Positions 7,828 to 15,567 of a DNA stretch of 64,000 nucleotides are shown here, piece after piece. The translations under genes and the position numbers were made by a program. This DNA comes from DATGUP01 sp035301265. Its GTDB lineage: Bacteria; Bacillota; Bacilli; Bacillales; Amphibacillaceae. The DNA is taken from positions 1 to 64,000 of the forward strand of contig DATGUP010000003.1 of NCBI GenBank assembly GCA_035301265.1, in the 5' to 3' direction. Below the pieces are notes generated by a model, which ran no database searches, was not told the DNA's origin, and was given only the letters and a program-made list of their open reading frames with translations. The number at the start of each line of letters is the position of its first letter. The first letter of the stretch is position 1.

Positions 7828-8811
7828 ATGAAGGCATTTGTGCATGAATACGGAGAATTGAAAATTAAAGACGTGGACGAACCTGTTGCACGGGACGGAG
7901 AAGTCGTTGTATCGCTTAAAACAGCTGGATTGAATCGCCGTGATTTGTATATCCCTCATCGACTCGGTGATGATCGCCCCGCATTGATTCTCGGTTCGGA
8001 TGGTGCAGGAGTGGTTGATTCTGTCGGGAAAGGAGTGACTCATTTTTCCGTAGGGGATGAGGTCATCATTAATCCTGCTCTTCACTGGGACAAAAAGAGC
8101 GTCGCACCGCCTGAAGACTTTGCTATTCTCGGAATGCCCGACGATGGAACATTTGCTGAAAAAATCGCCATTTCCGCTGAACAAGTTGAAAAAAAACCAG
8201 CATATCTGTCGTGGGACGAGGCAGGTGCTTTGGCTTTGGCAGCGCTTACTGGTTATCGGGCCTTGTTTACTAAAGGACAGGTGAAAAAAGGCGAAACCGT
8301 CTTTATTCCCGGTGCCGGAAGCGGTGTTGCGACATATTTAGTTGCTTTTGCTAAAGCATATGGTGCACGGGTGATTGCGACATCACGTAGTAAAATAAAA
8401 CAGGAGAAAGTGAAGCAGCTTGGGGCAGATGTAGTCATTGACACGAATCGTGATTGGACAGACGCATTAAAAGAAGAAACGGTAGATCTTGTAATCGATA
8501 GCATAGGTCGAGCGACTTTTAATCGTTCATTAGACATATTGAAAAAAGGCGGACGTTTCGTTGTTTTTGGAGCAACAACAGATGATAACGTTGATCTTAA
8601 TTTGCGCAAATTTTTCTACGGGCAGTACCAGTTGATCGGTTCAACGATGGGAAGCCGAGAAGAGCTGCGGGAGATGCTAACGTTTATCCAAAAGCAACGT
8701 ATTCATCCTATCGTTGACCGGACATATACGTTGGAGGAAGCACAAACAGCATTTGATGATCTGGAGAACTTCCAACCTTTTGGAAAGATTGTTTTACGCA
8801 TAAACGGTTAA
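7828..8811 (+). CDS. yogA: Zinc-type alcohol dehydrogenase-like / quinone oxidoreductase (YogA-like)
   Basis: A 327-residue medium-chain dehydrogenase/reductase. The N-terminal GroES-like domain (GSDGAGVVDSVGKGV) is followed by a Rossmann domain with the NADPH-binding turn PGAGSGVATYL. The structural and catalytic zinc cysteines of true alcohol dehydrogenases are not seen, which fits the quinone oxidoreductase branch. Three in-frame ATGs exist (7804, 7819, 7828); AGAAAGGA at 7811-7818 best serves 7828, giving the usual MKAFVHEYG start. It lies 53 bases after the ArsA-type ATPase in the same direction, so cotranscription is possible. Confidence 0.85.
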   Translation: MKAFVHEYGELKIKDVDEPVARDGEVVVSLKTAGLNRRDLYIPHRLGDDRPALILGSDGAGVVDSVGKGVTHFSVGDEVIINPALHWDKKSVAPPEDFAILGMPDDGTFAEKIAISAEQVEKKPAYLSWDEAGALALAALTGYRALFTKGQVKKGETVFIPGAGSGVATYLVAFAKAYGARVIATSRSKIKQEKVKQLGADVVIDTNRDWTDALKEETVDLVIDSIGRATFNRSLDILKKGGRFVVFGATTDDNVDLNLRKFFYGQYQLIGSTMGSREELREMLTFIQKQRIHPIVDRTYTLEEAQTAFDDLENFQPFGKIVLRING

Positions 8812-8843
8812 TTCGCTCTTGTCGATATAAATAACAAATTTTA

Positions 8844-9701
8844 TTATTTTAAGTAATGGTGGACTTGTTCTATCGCTTGTTGTAGTTTTTGGCTGTTTTG
8901 TTCGTACATTTTTTGCGATGCTTTGTTTTCTGTTGCTAACGCAAACAGTTCCAGGTCCGCTTGGCATTTCTTCATCGTTGCTAAAAGAAGCGGTTTTTCT
9001 GTAGGTTTCGCAACGCTTAATTGATCATCGTACAGATCGACGGTTAATTGTCCATCTGAATCCGCTTGAGCTAGAAATACGTTTTCAATGCTGACATTGA
9101 GTTTATCTAGTTCGGTTTCCAACCAATTTGGATTTAAAGCTAAATCAGCTAAAGGTTCCAATAACATTTTGCCGTCCATGATCACGGTTTGTGGCTCTTT
9201 TTCAGAAGCCGGTTCGATGCCTATATCTTTTAAGGTTAATGTCTTGTTTTCTTTTTTAGGCAAGACGTTGACCGTACCTGAAGGTTCAAGGATAGCGAAT
9301 TCAACATCGGCTGCTTTGAAAATATCTTTATTGCGTAAGCTTTCCAATAAATCGTCCGTTGTAAACTTTTCTTTTTTTAAATTGTCTTCCATAATTTTGC
9401 CGTCTTTAATTAAAACAGTGCTTTTTCCTTGGACAAAATCGCGAAAACGTTTACTTTTTAAGGAAAAATATTCCACACCAAATGGAACAATAAACCAGAC
9501 AAACATCGCTAAAAGACCGTAGACAATATTTGCTTTTTGATCTATCGTATTGATAGCAACAATGCCGCCGAGGACAATGCCGGAAATGTATTCAAAGACG
9601 TTCAGTTGGGTCAGTTGTTTTTTGCCTAGCCATCTCGTCATGAAAAACAAAGCGATAAGCAAGGCAAGTGCTTTCAAAACAATATAAATCCATTCCGGCA
9701 T
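8844..9701 (-). CDS. DUF421 membrane protein with C-terminal DUF1657-like domain (YetF family); last gene of spoVA2mob-like operon
   Basis: A 285-residue protein with three N-terminal membrane helices (residues about 5-80, ending FVWFIVPFGVEYFSL) followed by the soluble DUF421 domain. The last 55 residues (KPLLLATMKKCQADLELF...) resemble the DUF1657 proteins encoded in the same operon, so this is a DUF421-DUF1657 fusion. ATG 9701 has the site AAAGGATG at a good distance; a longer frame to 9737 lacks one. The fusion is typical of the last gene of spoVA2mob operons. Related YetF-family proteins are tied to spore properties. It starts 16 bases after the DUF1657 stop. Confidence 0.85.
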   Translation of the reverse strand: MPEWIYIVLKALALLIALFFMTRWLGKKQLTQLNVFEYISGIVLGGIVAINTIDQKANIVYGLLAMFVWFIVPFGVEYFSLKSKRFRDFVQGKSTVLIKDGKIMEDNLKKEKFTTDDLLESLRNKDIFKAADVEFAILEPSGTVNVLPKKENKTLTLKDIGIEPASEKEPQTVIMDGKMLLEPLADLALNPNWLETELDKLNVSIENVFLAQADSDGQLTVDLYDDQLSVAKPTEKPLLLATMKKCQADLELFALATENKASQKMYEQNSQKLQQAIEQVHHYLK

Positions 9702-9717
9702 GTTTTCACATCCTTTC

Positions 9718-9915
9718 TTAGTATTGCGGTTCTTCATTTGTTAGCGCAATGACTTGTTTTTTAAGGTCGTCTTTAATATCTGACACAAGCTGCTGGGCAT
9801 TCTGAAACGCTTGTTTAGCTTGTTTATCTTGTGTCTTGTGAGCTAAAACATCCAACGTTGCTTCAGCGCTTTTGATTGCCGAATAACAACTTTTAACTTG
9901 CGAACCAACTGTCAT
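9718..9915 (-). CDS. DUF1657 small protein, sixth gene of spoVA2mob-like operon
   Basis: A 65-residue soluble helical protein beginning MTVGSQVKSCYSAIKSAEA and rich in Gln, Lys and Ala. It is a paralogue of the first protein of the operon (12303-12509): both start MTV.SQVK and end near EEPQY. DUF1657 proteins occur almost only in sporulation operons with SpoVAC/D/Eb. The molecular role is unknown; a bundle-like spore protein is plausible. Confidence 0.85.
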   Translation of the reverse strand: MTVGSQVKSCYSAIKSAEATLDVLAHKTQDKQAKQAFQNAQQLVSDIKDDLKKQVIALTNEEPQY

Positions 9916-9921
9916 AAGACA

Positions 9922-10272
9922 TTATCCTTTCGATTTGAAAATTAAAGCGCCGATGACACCAAAAATGATGGCAGCGGATATACCGGCGCTAGTCACTTCA
10001 AATATCCCTGTGATCACACCGATTAAGCCGTGTTTTTCAGCCTCGGCCATCGCACCGTGAACGAGAGAGTTGCCAAAGCTTGTAATCGGTACGGTTGCGC
10101 CGGCCCCGGCAAAATCGATGAGCGGTTCGTATAGCCCTAATCCGTCCAAAACGGCGCCAGCGATAACAAAAATCGTCAAAGTGTGGGCAGGTGTCAGTTT
10201 AAAGACGTCAAACATGATTTGTCCAATGACACAGATCAGCCCTCCTACAACGAACGCCCAAAAGAAAATCAT
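9922..10272 (-). CDS. spoVAE: Stage V sporulation protein AE (SpoVAEb)
   Basis: A 116-residue membrane protein with about three helices, starting MIFFWAFVVGGLICVIGQ, with the conserved loop GAGATVPITSFGNSLV. It belongs to the SpoVA channel, which moves Ca-dipicolinate into the forespore and out during germination. Its N-terminus and the GAG..VP.T.FGNS loop are shared with SpoVAC upstream, showing common ancestry. The start overlaps the spoVAD stop by four bases. Confidence 0.92.
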   Translation of the reverse strand: MIFFWAFVVGGLICVIGQIMFDVFKLTPAHTLTIFVIAGAVLDGLGLYEPLIDFAGAGATVPITSFGNSLVHGAMAEAEKHGLIGVITGIFEVTSAGISAAIIFGVIGALIFKSKG

Positions 10273-11285
10273 GAGCTATCACTTCCCATTTCGATTGATA
10301 CGGCATGAGCTATACAAGGTATCGAGTCTTTTTGTTGGACGCTTAAAGGTGAATGCAAAGCCCCTGTTGCAACGACGAGAATACGATTCAATTCGCCTTT
10401 ATTCAGCAATTTGACAAAATGCCCGTATGTGGCAACAGCTGATGAAGCTGTTCCGCTTGCACCGGAATGGACGGGTTGTTCCTTTTTGTAGATGGTCAGA
10501 CCACAATCAACGTATTGTTCCTCGTGGATGTTGATGCCTTTTTTCTGTAGGAGATCCAGTGATATTTCCCGGCCAATCTGACCAAGATCACCTGTAATAA
10601 TTAAATCATAGTAGCTGGGATCAACGTTTCGCTCTTTGAGGTGGGCGATAATGGTATCCACAGCTGCCGGCGCCATCGCACCTCCCATGTTAAACGGATC
10701 GGTCATTCCCTTATCGACAACCTTGCCGATTGTTGCCGATGTCACCACAGGCCCGATCCCTTCTTTGGCGATGAGTCCGCATCCGGCTCCGGTTACCGTC
10801 CATTGGGCTGTCGGCGGTTTTTGGCCGCCGTATTCTGTCGGGTAGCGAAACTGTCTTTCGGTTGCCGCGTTATGGCTGGCCGTGCCGCTTAAGATATAAT
10901 CTGCTCCATTCGCGTTAATAATAAAAGCACTTAAAGCAAGGCTCTCGGTTGTAATGGCGCATGCATTAAACAAACCAAAATAAGGGATCTCTAGCGTTTT
11001 GGCTGCAAACGTCGTCGGTGTGATCTGATTGATCAAATCACCGCTCAATAAGAAATTGATTTGTTCTTTTTGAACTTGACCTTTTTTGAGCGCTATTTGG
11101 CATGCTTCCTCTAACATGAGTTGTTGAGCTTTTTCAAATGATTTCTGTTTAAGCCACATATCATCGTGAAGAATATCGAAATCGTTTTTTAGATTTCCTT
11201 GTGCTTCAAAAGGCCCGCCGACAGTGCCAGTAGCAATGATGACCGGTTGGTTGTGAAAAAGCCATGTTCGCTGTCCCAACAACAT
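10269..11285 (-). CDS. spoVAD: Stage V sporulation protein AD (SpoVAD)
   Basis: A 338-residue soluble thiolase-fold protein of the SpoVA complex that binds dipicolinic acid. Motifs include GTVGGPFEA near the N-terminus, FNACAITTESLALSA around residue 110 and GSGASGTASS-like text (SGASGTASSAVATYGH) near the C-terminus. The ATG at 11285 overlaps the spoVAC stop as TAATG, with GGGGTGG just before it; a longer frame to 11300 would sit inside spoVAC. Length is normal for the family. Confidence 0.93.
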   Translation of the reverse strand: MLLGQRTWLFHNQPVIIATGTVGGPFEAQGNLKNDFDILHDDMWLKQKSFEKAQQLMLEEACQIALKKGQVQKEQINFLLSGDLINQITPTTFAAKTLEIPYFGLFNACAITTESLALSAFIINANGADYILSGTASHNAATERQFRYPTEYGGQKPPTAQWTVTGAGCGLIAKEGIGPVVTSATIGKVVDKGMTDPFNMGGAMAPAAVDTIIAHLKERNVDPSYYDLIITGDLGQIGREISLDLLQKKGINIHEEQYVDCGLTIYKKEQPVHSGASGTASSAVATYGHFVKLLNKGELNRILVVATGALHSPLSVQQKDSIPCIAHAVSIEMGSDSS

Positions 11286-11764
11286 TATAAGCCACCCCAT
11301 TGCATGAGGATTGTTTTGATGAGGGCGATGACAAAGGCGGAAAATACGCCGTATACGATGACAGGTCCTGCCAGTTTAAAAATGTTGGTGCCAACACCGA
11401 GGATCAATCCTTCTGTGCGGTGTTCGATTGCTGAAGAAATGACGGAATTACCGAATCCAGTAACGGGAACGGCTGTGCCGGCACCAGCAAATTGGCCGAT
11501 ATGATCGTAGACGCCGAAACCCGTCAACAGCATCGTTATAAAGATAAGTGTGGCCACTGTCGGGTTGTTTGCTGTTTTTTCGGTGAAATCAAAAAAATGA
11601 ATGTAAAATGTGGCAATGGTTTGACCGATAACACAGATCAGACCTCCGACAAAAAAGGCTTTTACACAGTTTGTAAAAATGTTTCGTTTCGTCTCGCGTT
11701 TTTGTTGGAATGCCTGATATTTTTGTGCATCGGGGGGAAGATTTTTCTTTTTTTTATCCGCCAT
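11285..11764 (-). CDS. spoVAC: Stage V sporulation protein AC (SpoVAC)
   Basis: A 159-residue membrane protein with a lysine-rich N-terminus (MADKKKKNLPPDAQKYQ) and about four helices. It carries the GGLICVIGQ segment and the loop GAGTAVPVTGFGNSVIS that mark SpoVAC. SpoVAC acts as a mechanosensitive-like part of the dipicolinate channel in the inner spore membrane. It is translationally coupled to spoVAD. Confidence 0.93.
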   Translation of the reverse strand: MADKKKKNLPPDAQKYQAFQQKRETKRNIFTNCVKAFFVGGLICVIGQTIATFYIHFFDFTEKTANNPTVATLIFITMLLTGFGVYDHIGQFAGAGTAVPVTGFGNSVISSAIEHRTEGLILGVGTNIFKLAGPVIVYGVFSAFVIALIKTILMQWGGL

Positions 11765-11782
11765 TTTATATCACTCTTTCTG

Positions 11783-12238
11783 TTATGTTTGTTCTTTCAT
11801 GAGATCGACAAGACGTTTGACTTCTTTTTCCAGTTTTTTATTGGATATACTTTTATTTTTCACCTTTTTTTCCAATGCATCGATTTCTTTAATGAGTTTT
11901 TGATCTGTTGAAAGCGCGACGTTAAGATTAGGGTACGCCTTTTCGATTTCTTTTTTATATGTCTTGCGGTGATCTGCAAGCTTAAAACGTTTCAAATGGT
12001 CGATTTCTACGGCGATGACAGCTGTTTTCGGTGTGTTAACCGCCTTGATCGCTGTAATTTCATCGTGTTTTTTTAATTGATCTTTTATATCGTTAGATAT
12101 GGTTTGGTTGATTGGATTTTGTGTAGATATTTGCCGGATATCAACGTTTTTTCCATTAGGTTCTGTCTGTTGATCAGGGGTACAGCCGGCGATGATCAAA
12201 CCTAATGTTAGTGCTATCAGGCTATGTCTAAAAAGCAT
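11783..12238 (-). CDS. YhcN/YlaJ family sporulation lipoprotein
   Basis: A 151-residue predicted lipoprotein: a hydrophobic signal ending IIAGC (lipobox), then a polar domain of the YhcN/YlaJ spore family with the segment AVIAVEIDHLKRF. The C-terminal 40 residues are lysine-rich and coiled-coil-like. ATG 12238 follows AAAGGTG at normal distance; a GTG at 12247 is an alternative. It is the second gene of the seven-gene operon, the place this lipoprotein holds in spoVA2mob operons. It probably sits on a forespore membrane. Confidence 0.85.
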   Translation of the reverse strand: MLFRHSLIALTLGLIIAGCTPDQQTEPNGKNVDIRQISTQNPINQTISNDIKDQLKKHDEITAIKAVNTPKTAVIAVEIDHLKRFKLADHRKTYKKEIEKAYPNLNVALSTDQKLIKEIDALEKKVKNKSISNKKLEKEVKRLVDLMKEQT

Positions 12239-12273
12239 ATTTTTCACCTTTTTTTCTTGTTGCCTATTGTATC

Positions 12274-12297
12274 AGGTGCCCTAGAAGCCGGGCACCT
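12274..12297 (-). other. Hairpin between first and second spoVA2mob-like genes
   Basis: AGGTGCCC / GGGCACCT with an 8-base loop lies between the DUF1657 stop and the lipoprotein gene. No T run follows on the minus strand. It is probably an mRNA-stabilising or partial-stop hairpin that lets the first gene be expressed more strongly. Confidence 0.45.
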
Positions 12298-12302
12298 TTC
12301 GC

Positions 12303-12509
12303 TTAAAGTTGTTTGTATTGTGGCTCTTCTTGTTCAATTTGCTCAACACGGGGCTCTAGGCTCTGGATGATGGCATCCGTTTGCTGAGCTGCGTTATTAT
12401 AAAGTTGTTTTGCTTGTTGATTTTGAGTTTCTAGAGCAAATTGTTCAAAGCTCGCTTGAGCGCTTTTGAGCCCTGCGAGGGTTTGTTTCACCTGACTTGC
12501 AACAGTCAT
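12303..12509 (-). CDS. DUF1657 small protein, first gene of spoVA2mob-like operon
   Basis: A 68-residue soluble helical protein starting MTVASQVKQTLAGLKSAQA and ending EEPQYKQL. A very good ribosome binding site (AAAGGAGGA) precedes the ATG. It is paralogous to the DUF1657 protein at 9718-9915 and to the C-terminal tail of the DUF421 protein, giving three DUF1657 units in one operon. The operon promoter should lie in 12510-12700; forespore sigma-G control is expected from the family, but I found no convincing sigma-G box. Confidence 0.85.
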   Translation of the reverse strand: MTVASQVKQTLAGLKSAQASFEQFALETQNQQAKQLYNNAAQQTDAIIQSLEPRVEQIEQEEPQYKQL

Positions 12510-12787
12510 GCAAACATCCTCCTTTTACAACTTCACTCTTTAGCGTTTTAATTTTGAATCTGAAATATACGCATTGCTTATTACCTAATTTTGTTAAAGG
12601 AACGACATATAGATCCTCTAAACATAAAACCGATTAAAATTTAAAAAAGACATCATGAATGGCTTTTCATTGCATAATGTATAAGCAGTGCAGAGCGATG
12701 TGAGCATGAAAGGGACAGTATCAATTAACAGTCGTTTTTGTTAAACTGATGATAAATACAATCATCGATGGGGAGGGTTTGATAAAC

Positions 12788-14050
12788 TTGGTTGAACAAC
12801 GACAGCCGATTTCTGTTGTTGAAGCTGTTAAGCGCGTGACAAGAAATAGGCTAAAGCGAAAGGAAGAAACCGTACATATCAGCGTAAGTGACAACAGAAG
12901 GCTGGCGGAAGCTATAGTGGCACAACACCCGATTCCGAACTTTGATAAATCGCCTTATGACGGATTTGCTATCCGATCTGAAGATACGATCGGAGCGCGA
13001 GAATCTCCGGTACAATTTACGGTTGTAGAGAATATCGGTGCAGGTCAAATTCCACAAAAACCGCTGCAAAAAAATGAGGCCACGCGCATTATGACCGGGG
13101 CACAAATTCCCGAGGGAGCTGACTGTGTAGCGATGTTTGAAATGTGCCACACCTTTGAAAGCGGAGGTCAATCATACATGTTGCTTGCACAAGAAATGAA
13201 ACGAGGAGAAAACGTGATTTACAAAGGTTCGGAAGTGGCACATCATGAGACATTAGTCGAGCCAGGGACACTTATTAATCCCGGTGTTAAGGCATTGCTG
13301 GCCACATTTGGCTACAGTGAAGTAAAAGTGGCCAAAAAACCAGTGGTCGGTATCATTGCTACAGGCAGTGAACTTTTGGATGTCGATGAACCGCTTGCAC
13401 CGGGAAAAATCCGCAATTCCAATGCCTATATGATCGCTTCGCAAGTGATCCGAGCAGGTGGTGATTACCGATATTTTGGGAAGTTGGTCGATGAATTCGA
13501 TCAAAGCTATCGCATGATCAAAACAAAACTTGAAGAAGTCGATATGCTTATAACGACCGGCGGGGTCAGCGTCGGTGATTTTGATTTAATGCCGGCGATT
13601 TATGAAAAACTCGGAGCTCAAGTGCTCTTTAATAAAGTGGCTATGCGTCCCGGCAGTGTCACAACTGTTGCGGTCAAGGATGGAAAATTATTGTTCGGCC
13701 TGTCCGGGAATCCGTCTGCATGCTATGTCGGGTTTGAGTTGTTTGCCAGACCGATCATCCGCCATGCTTTATACAGCGAAACGCCATTTTTACAACGCAT
13801 TAAAGCAACGCTTGCTGAAGATTTTCCTAAATCGAATCCGTTTACCCGTTATGTCCGCAGTTTTATCGTTTTGACAGATGGGGTGGTCAAAGTCTTTCCC
13901 GCCGGTATGGATAAATCGAATGTCGTATCCTCTTTAGCCAAAACGACAGGCTTGATGATTTTACCAAGTGGAACAAGTGATTACAGAGCCGGTGATCAGG
14001 TTGAGGTGCTGCTATTAGATGATGCGGAAGGCCAGAAGCATTTCACATAA
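12788..14050 (+). CDS. moeA: Molybdopterin molybdenumtransferase MoeA
   Basis: A 420-residue enzyme that inserts molybdenum into molybdopterin-AMP. The TTG at 12788 is chosen because GGGGAGGG (12770-12777) lies 10 bases before it; an ATG at 12749 has no such site. Family marks are FDKSPYDGFAIR near residue 60, RIMTGAQIPEGAD near 100, the MoCF domain TTGGVSVGDFD and the loop GLSGNPSACYVGFE. It lies just before moaA and serves the formate dehydrogenase at 1.2 kb. Confidence 0.93.
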   Translation: MVEQRQPISVVEAVKRVTRNRLKRKEETVHISVSDNRRLAEAIVAQHPIPNFDKSPYDGFAIRSEDTIGARESPVQFTVVENIGAGQIPQKPLQKNEATRIMTGAQIPEGADCVAMFEMCHTFESGGQSYMLLAQEMKRGENVIYKGSEVAHHETLVEPGTLINPGVKALLATFGYSEVKVAKKPVVGIIATGSELLDVDEPLAPGKIRNSNAYMIASQVIRAGGDYRYFGKLVDEFDQSYRMIKTKLEEVDMLITTGGVSVGDFDLMPAIYEKLGAQVLFNKVAMRPGSVTTVAVKDGKLLFGLSGNPSACYVGFELFARPIIRHALYSETPFLQRIKATLAEDFPKSNPFTRYVRSFIVLTDGVVKVFPAGMDKSNVVSSLAKTTGLMILPSGTSDYRAGDQVEVLLLDDAEGQKHFT

Positions 14051-14062
14051 GGAGTGATAACA

Positions 14063-15085
14063 ATGGGCAGGGGCTTCGTTCCCATAAAAGATCATTTCGG
14101 CAGGCCCTTAAAAGATTTGCGTATTTCGGTTATTGATCAGTGTAATTTGCGCTGCAAGTACTGTATGCCAAAAGAAATATTTGGCGATGACTATCCATTT
14201 TTACCAGAAAATGAATTGTTGAGTTTTGATGAAATCACTCGTCTAGCTCGCATTTTTGCCCAATTGGGTGTCGAGAAAATTCGCATTACCGGCGGGGAAC
14301 CATTGATGCGAAAAAATCTCGAAGTATTGATTGCTGAATTAACCGCGATTCCGGGTATCAAAGACATTGCTTTGACAACCAATGGGATTTTTTTGCCAAA
14401 AAGAGCAAAAAAACTAAAACAAGCCGGGCTCAAACGGGTCAACATAAGCTTGGATGCCATCGATGATGAAGTGTTTAAATTAATCAATGGCCGGGGTGTT
14501 GTGACTCTTCCTGTTCTAAAAGGGATTGAAGCAGCGCAAAATGCCGGATTGCAGATTAAAATCAACATGGTCGTGAAAAAGGGGATGAATGAAAGTCAAA
14601 TTTTACCGATGGCGCGTTATTTTAAGGGTCACGATATCATCCTTCGCTTTATCGAATTTATGGATGTCGGCAATTATAACAACTGGCAACGGGATAGTGT
14701 CATATCTAAAAAACAAATTGTTGATACCATTCATAAGGAAATGCCGTTAGAGCCTCTTGATAAAAATTATTATGGTGAAGTGGCTTCGCGCTATAAATAT
14801 CAAGATGGAGAAGGCGAAATCGGTGTTATTTCATCGGTCACTGATTCATTTTGTGGCACATGCACAAGACTACGTCTGTCAGCGGATGGGAAATTGTTCA
14901 CATGCCTTTTTGCTTCTAGCGGCTTTGATGTTCGTGAGAAAATTCGCAGCGGTCTGTCCGATGAGCAATTGACAGAGACGATTGCTGCGCTTTGGGCTAG
15001 ACGAAAAGACCGATATTCTGATGAGCGAGCAGAAAAGAGACATAACAGACGGAAAAAAATTGAAATGTCCTATATTGGAGGTTGA
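14063..15085 (+). CDS. moaA: GTP 3',8-cyclase MoaA (radical SAM)
   Basis: A 340-residue enzyme for the first step of molybdopterin synthesis (GTP to cyclic pyranopterin precursor with MoaC). It has the radical SAM cluster C-x3-C-x2-C in DQCNLRCKYCMP, the SAM-binding RITGGEPLMR, the C-terminal cluster CGTC...C and the terminal Gly-Gly needed for activity (SYIGG). ATG 14063 follows AAGGAGTG; GTG 14054 overlaps that site and is less likely. It starts 12 bases after moeA, so they form an operon. Confidence 0.95.
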   Translation: MGRGFVPIKDHFGRPLKDLRISVIDQCNLRCKYCMPKEIFGDDYPFLPENELLSFDEITRLARIFAQLGVEKIRITGGEPLMRKNLEVLIAELTAIPGIKDIALTTNGIFLPKRAKKLKQAGLKRVNISLDAIDDEVFKLINGRGVVTLPVLKGIEAAQNAGLQIKINMVVKKGMNESQILPMARYFKGHDIILRFIEFMDVGNYNNWQRDSVISKKQIVDTIHKEMPLEPLDKNYYGEVASRYKYQDGEGEIGVISSVTDSFCGTCTRLRLSADGKLFTCLFASSGFDVREKIRSGLSDEQLTETIAALWARRKDRYSDERAEKRHNRRKKIEMSYIGG

Positions 15086-15108
15086 CGTGAAAACTAGGAG
15101 GTAACAAT

Positions 15109-15519
15109 ATGAAGACATTTAAATTAAAAGATTTGCGCATCATCGAAAATCAAGATGATGAATTTATACATCATTCTATTCCGCTTATCGATGGTTTGAT
15201 TATCAATCGAGAAGACGAGCAAAACCGCTGGGTCATTGAGGCCTACACAAAAAAAGATTATATGGATTTTTTCCACCGTCTCCAAGAACAAAATGATCAA
15301 ATCATGGTGCACGTAACAATTACTAAAGAAAGCAATCCACCTGCAACATTTATCACGACGATTATCGGGATCAATGAAATTGCCAACAACATGAATGTAT
15401 TGTTGCTCGGCCACATTGTTGATCAACGAAAGGAAATTATCGAGAAAAAACTGCGAGAACTGATTGATGAAGGTTACCACGGCGAAGAATTATTGGAAAA
15501 AGTTAAAGAATCGTTGTGA
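15109..15519 (+). CDS. ywpF: YwpF-like family protein
   Basis: A 136-residue soluble protein of the YwpF-like family (start MKTFKLKDLRII, then PLIDGLIINRED and WVIEAYTKKDY). It is conserved in Bacilli with no established biochemical function. A strong AGGAGG precedes the ATG. It lies 23 bases after moaA in the same direction and before a shared terminator, so it may be read with the molybdenum cofactor genes, although that may be chance. Confidence 0.7.
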   Translation: MKTFKLKDLRIIENQDDEFIHHSIPLIDGLIINREDEQNRWVIEAYTKKDYMDFFHRLQEQNDQIMVHVTITKESNPPATFITTIIGINEIANNMNVLLLGHIVDQRKEIIEKKLRELIDEGYHGEELLEKVKESL

Positions 15520-15559
15520 AAAGGTCTGCAGCCATATGCAATAGGCTGGACCTTTTCAC
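15516..15559. terminator. Bidirectional terminator between ywpF-like gene and glcF
   Basis: GTGAAAAGGTC (15516-15526) / GACCTTTTCAC (15549-15559), with inner GCAGCC/GGCTG pairing. It sits between two convergent genes. Confidence 0.75.
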
Positions 15560-15567
15560 AAGCACGC

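Noticed and set aside
12510..12700. Sigma-G promoter for the spoVA2mob-like operon
   Set aside because: A GTATA occurs but no good CATANNTA-type -10 at the right distance; the promoter is expected but not shown.
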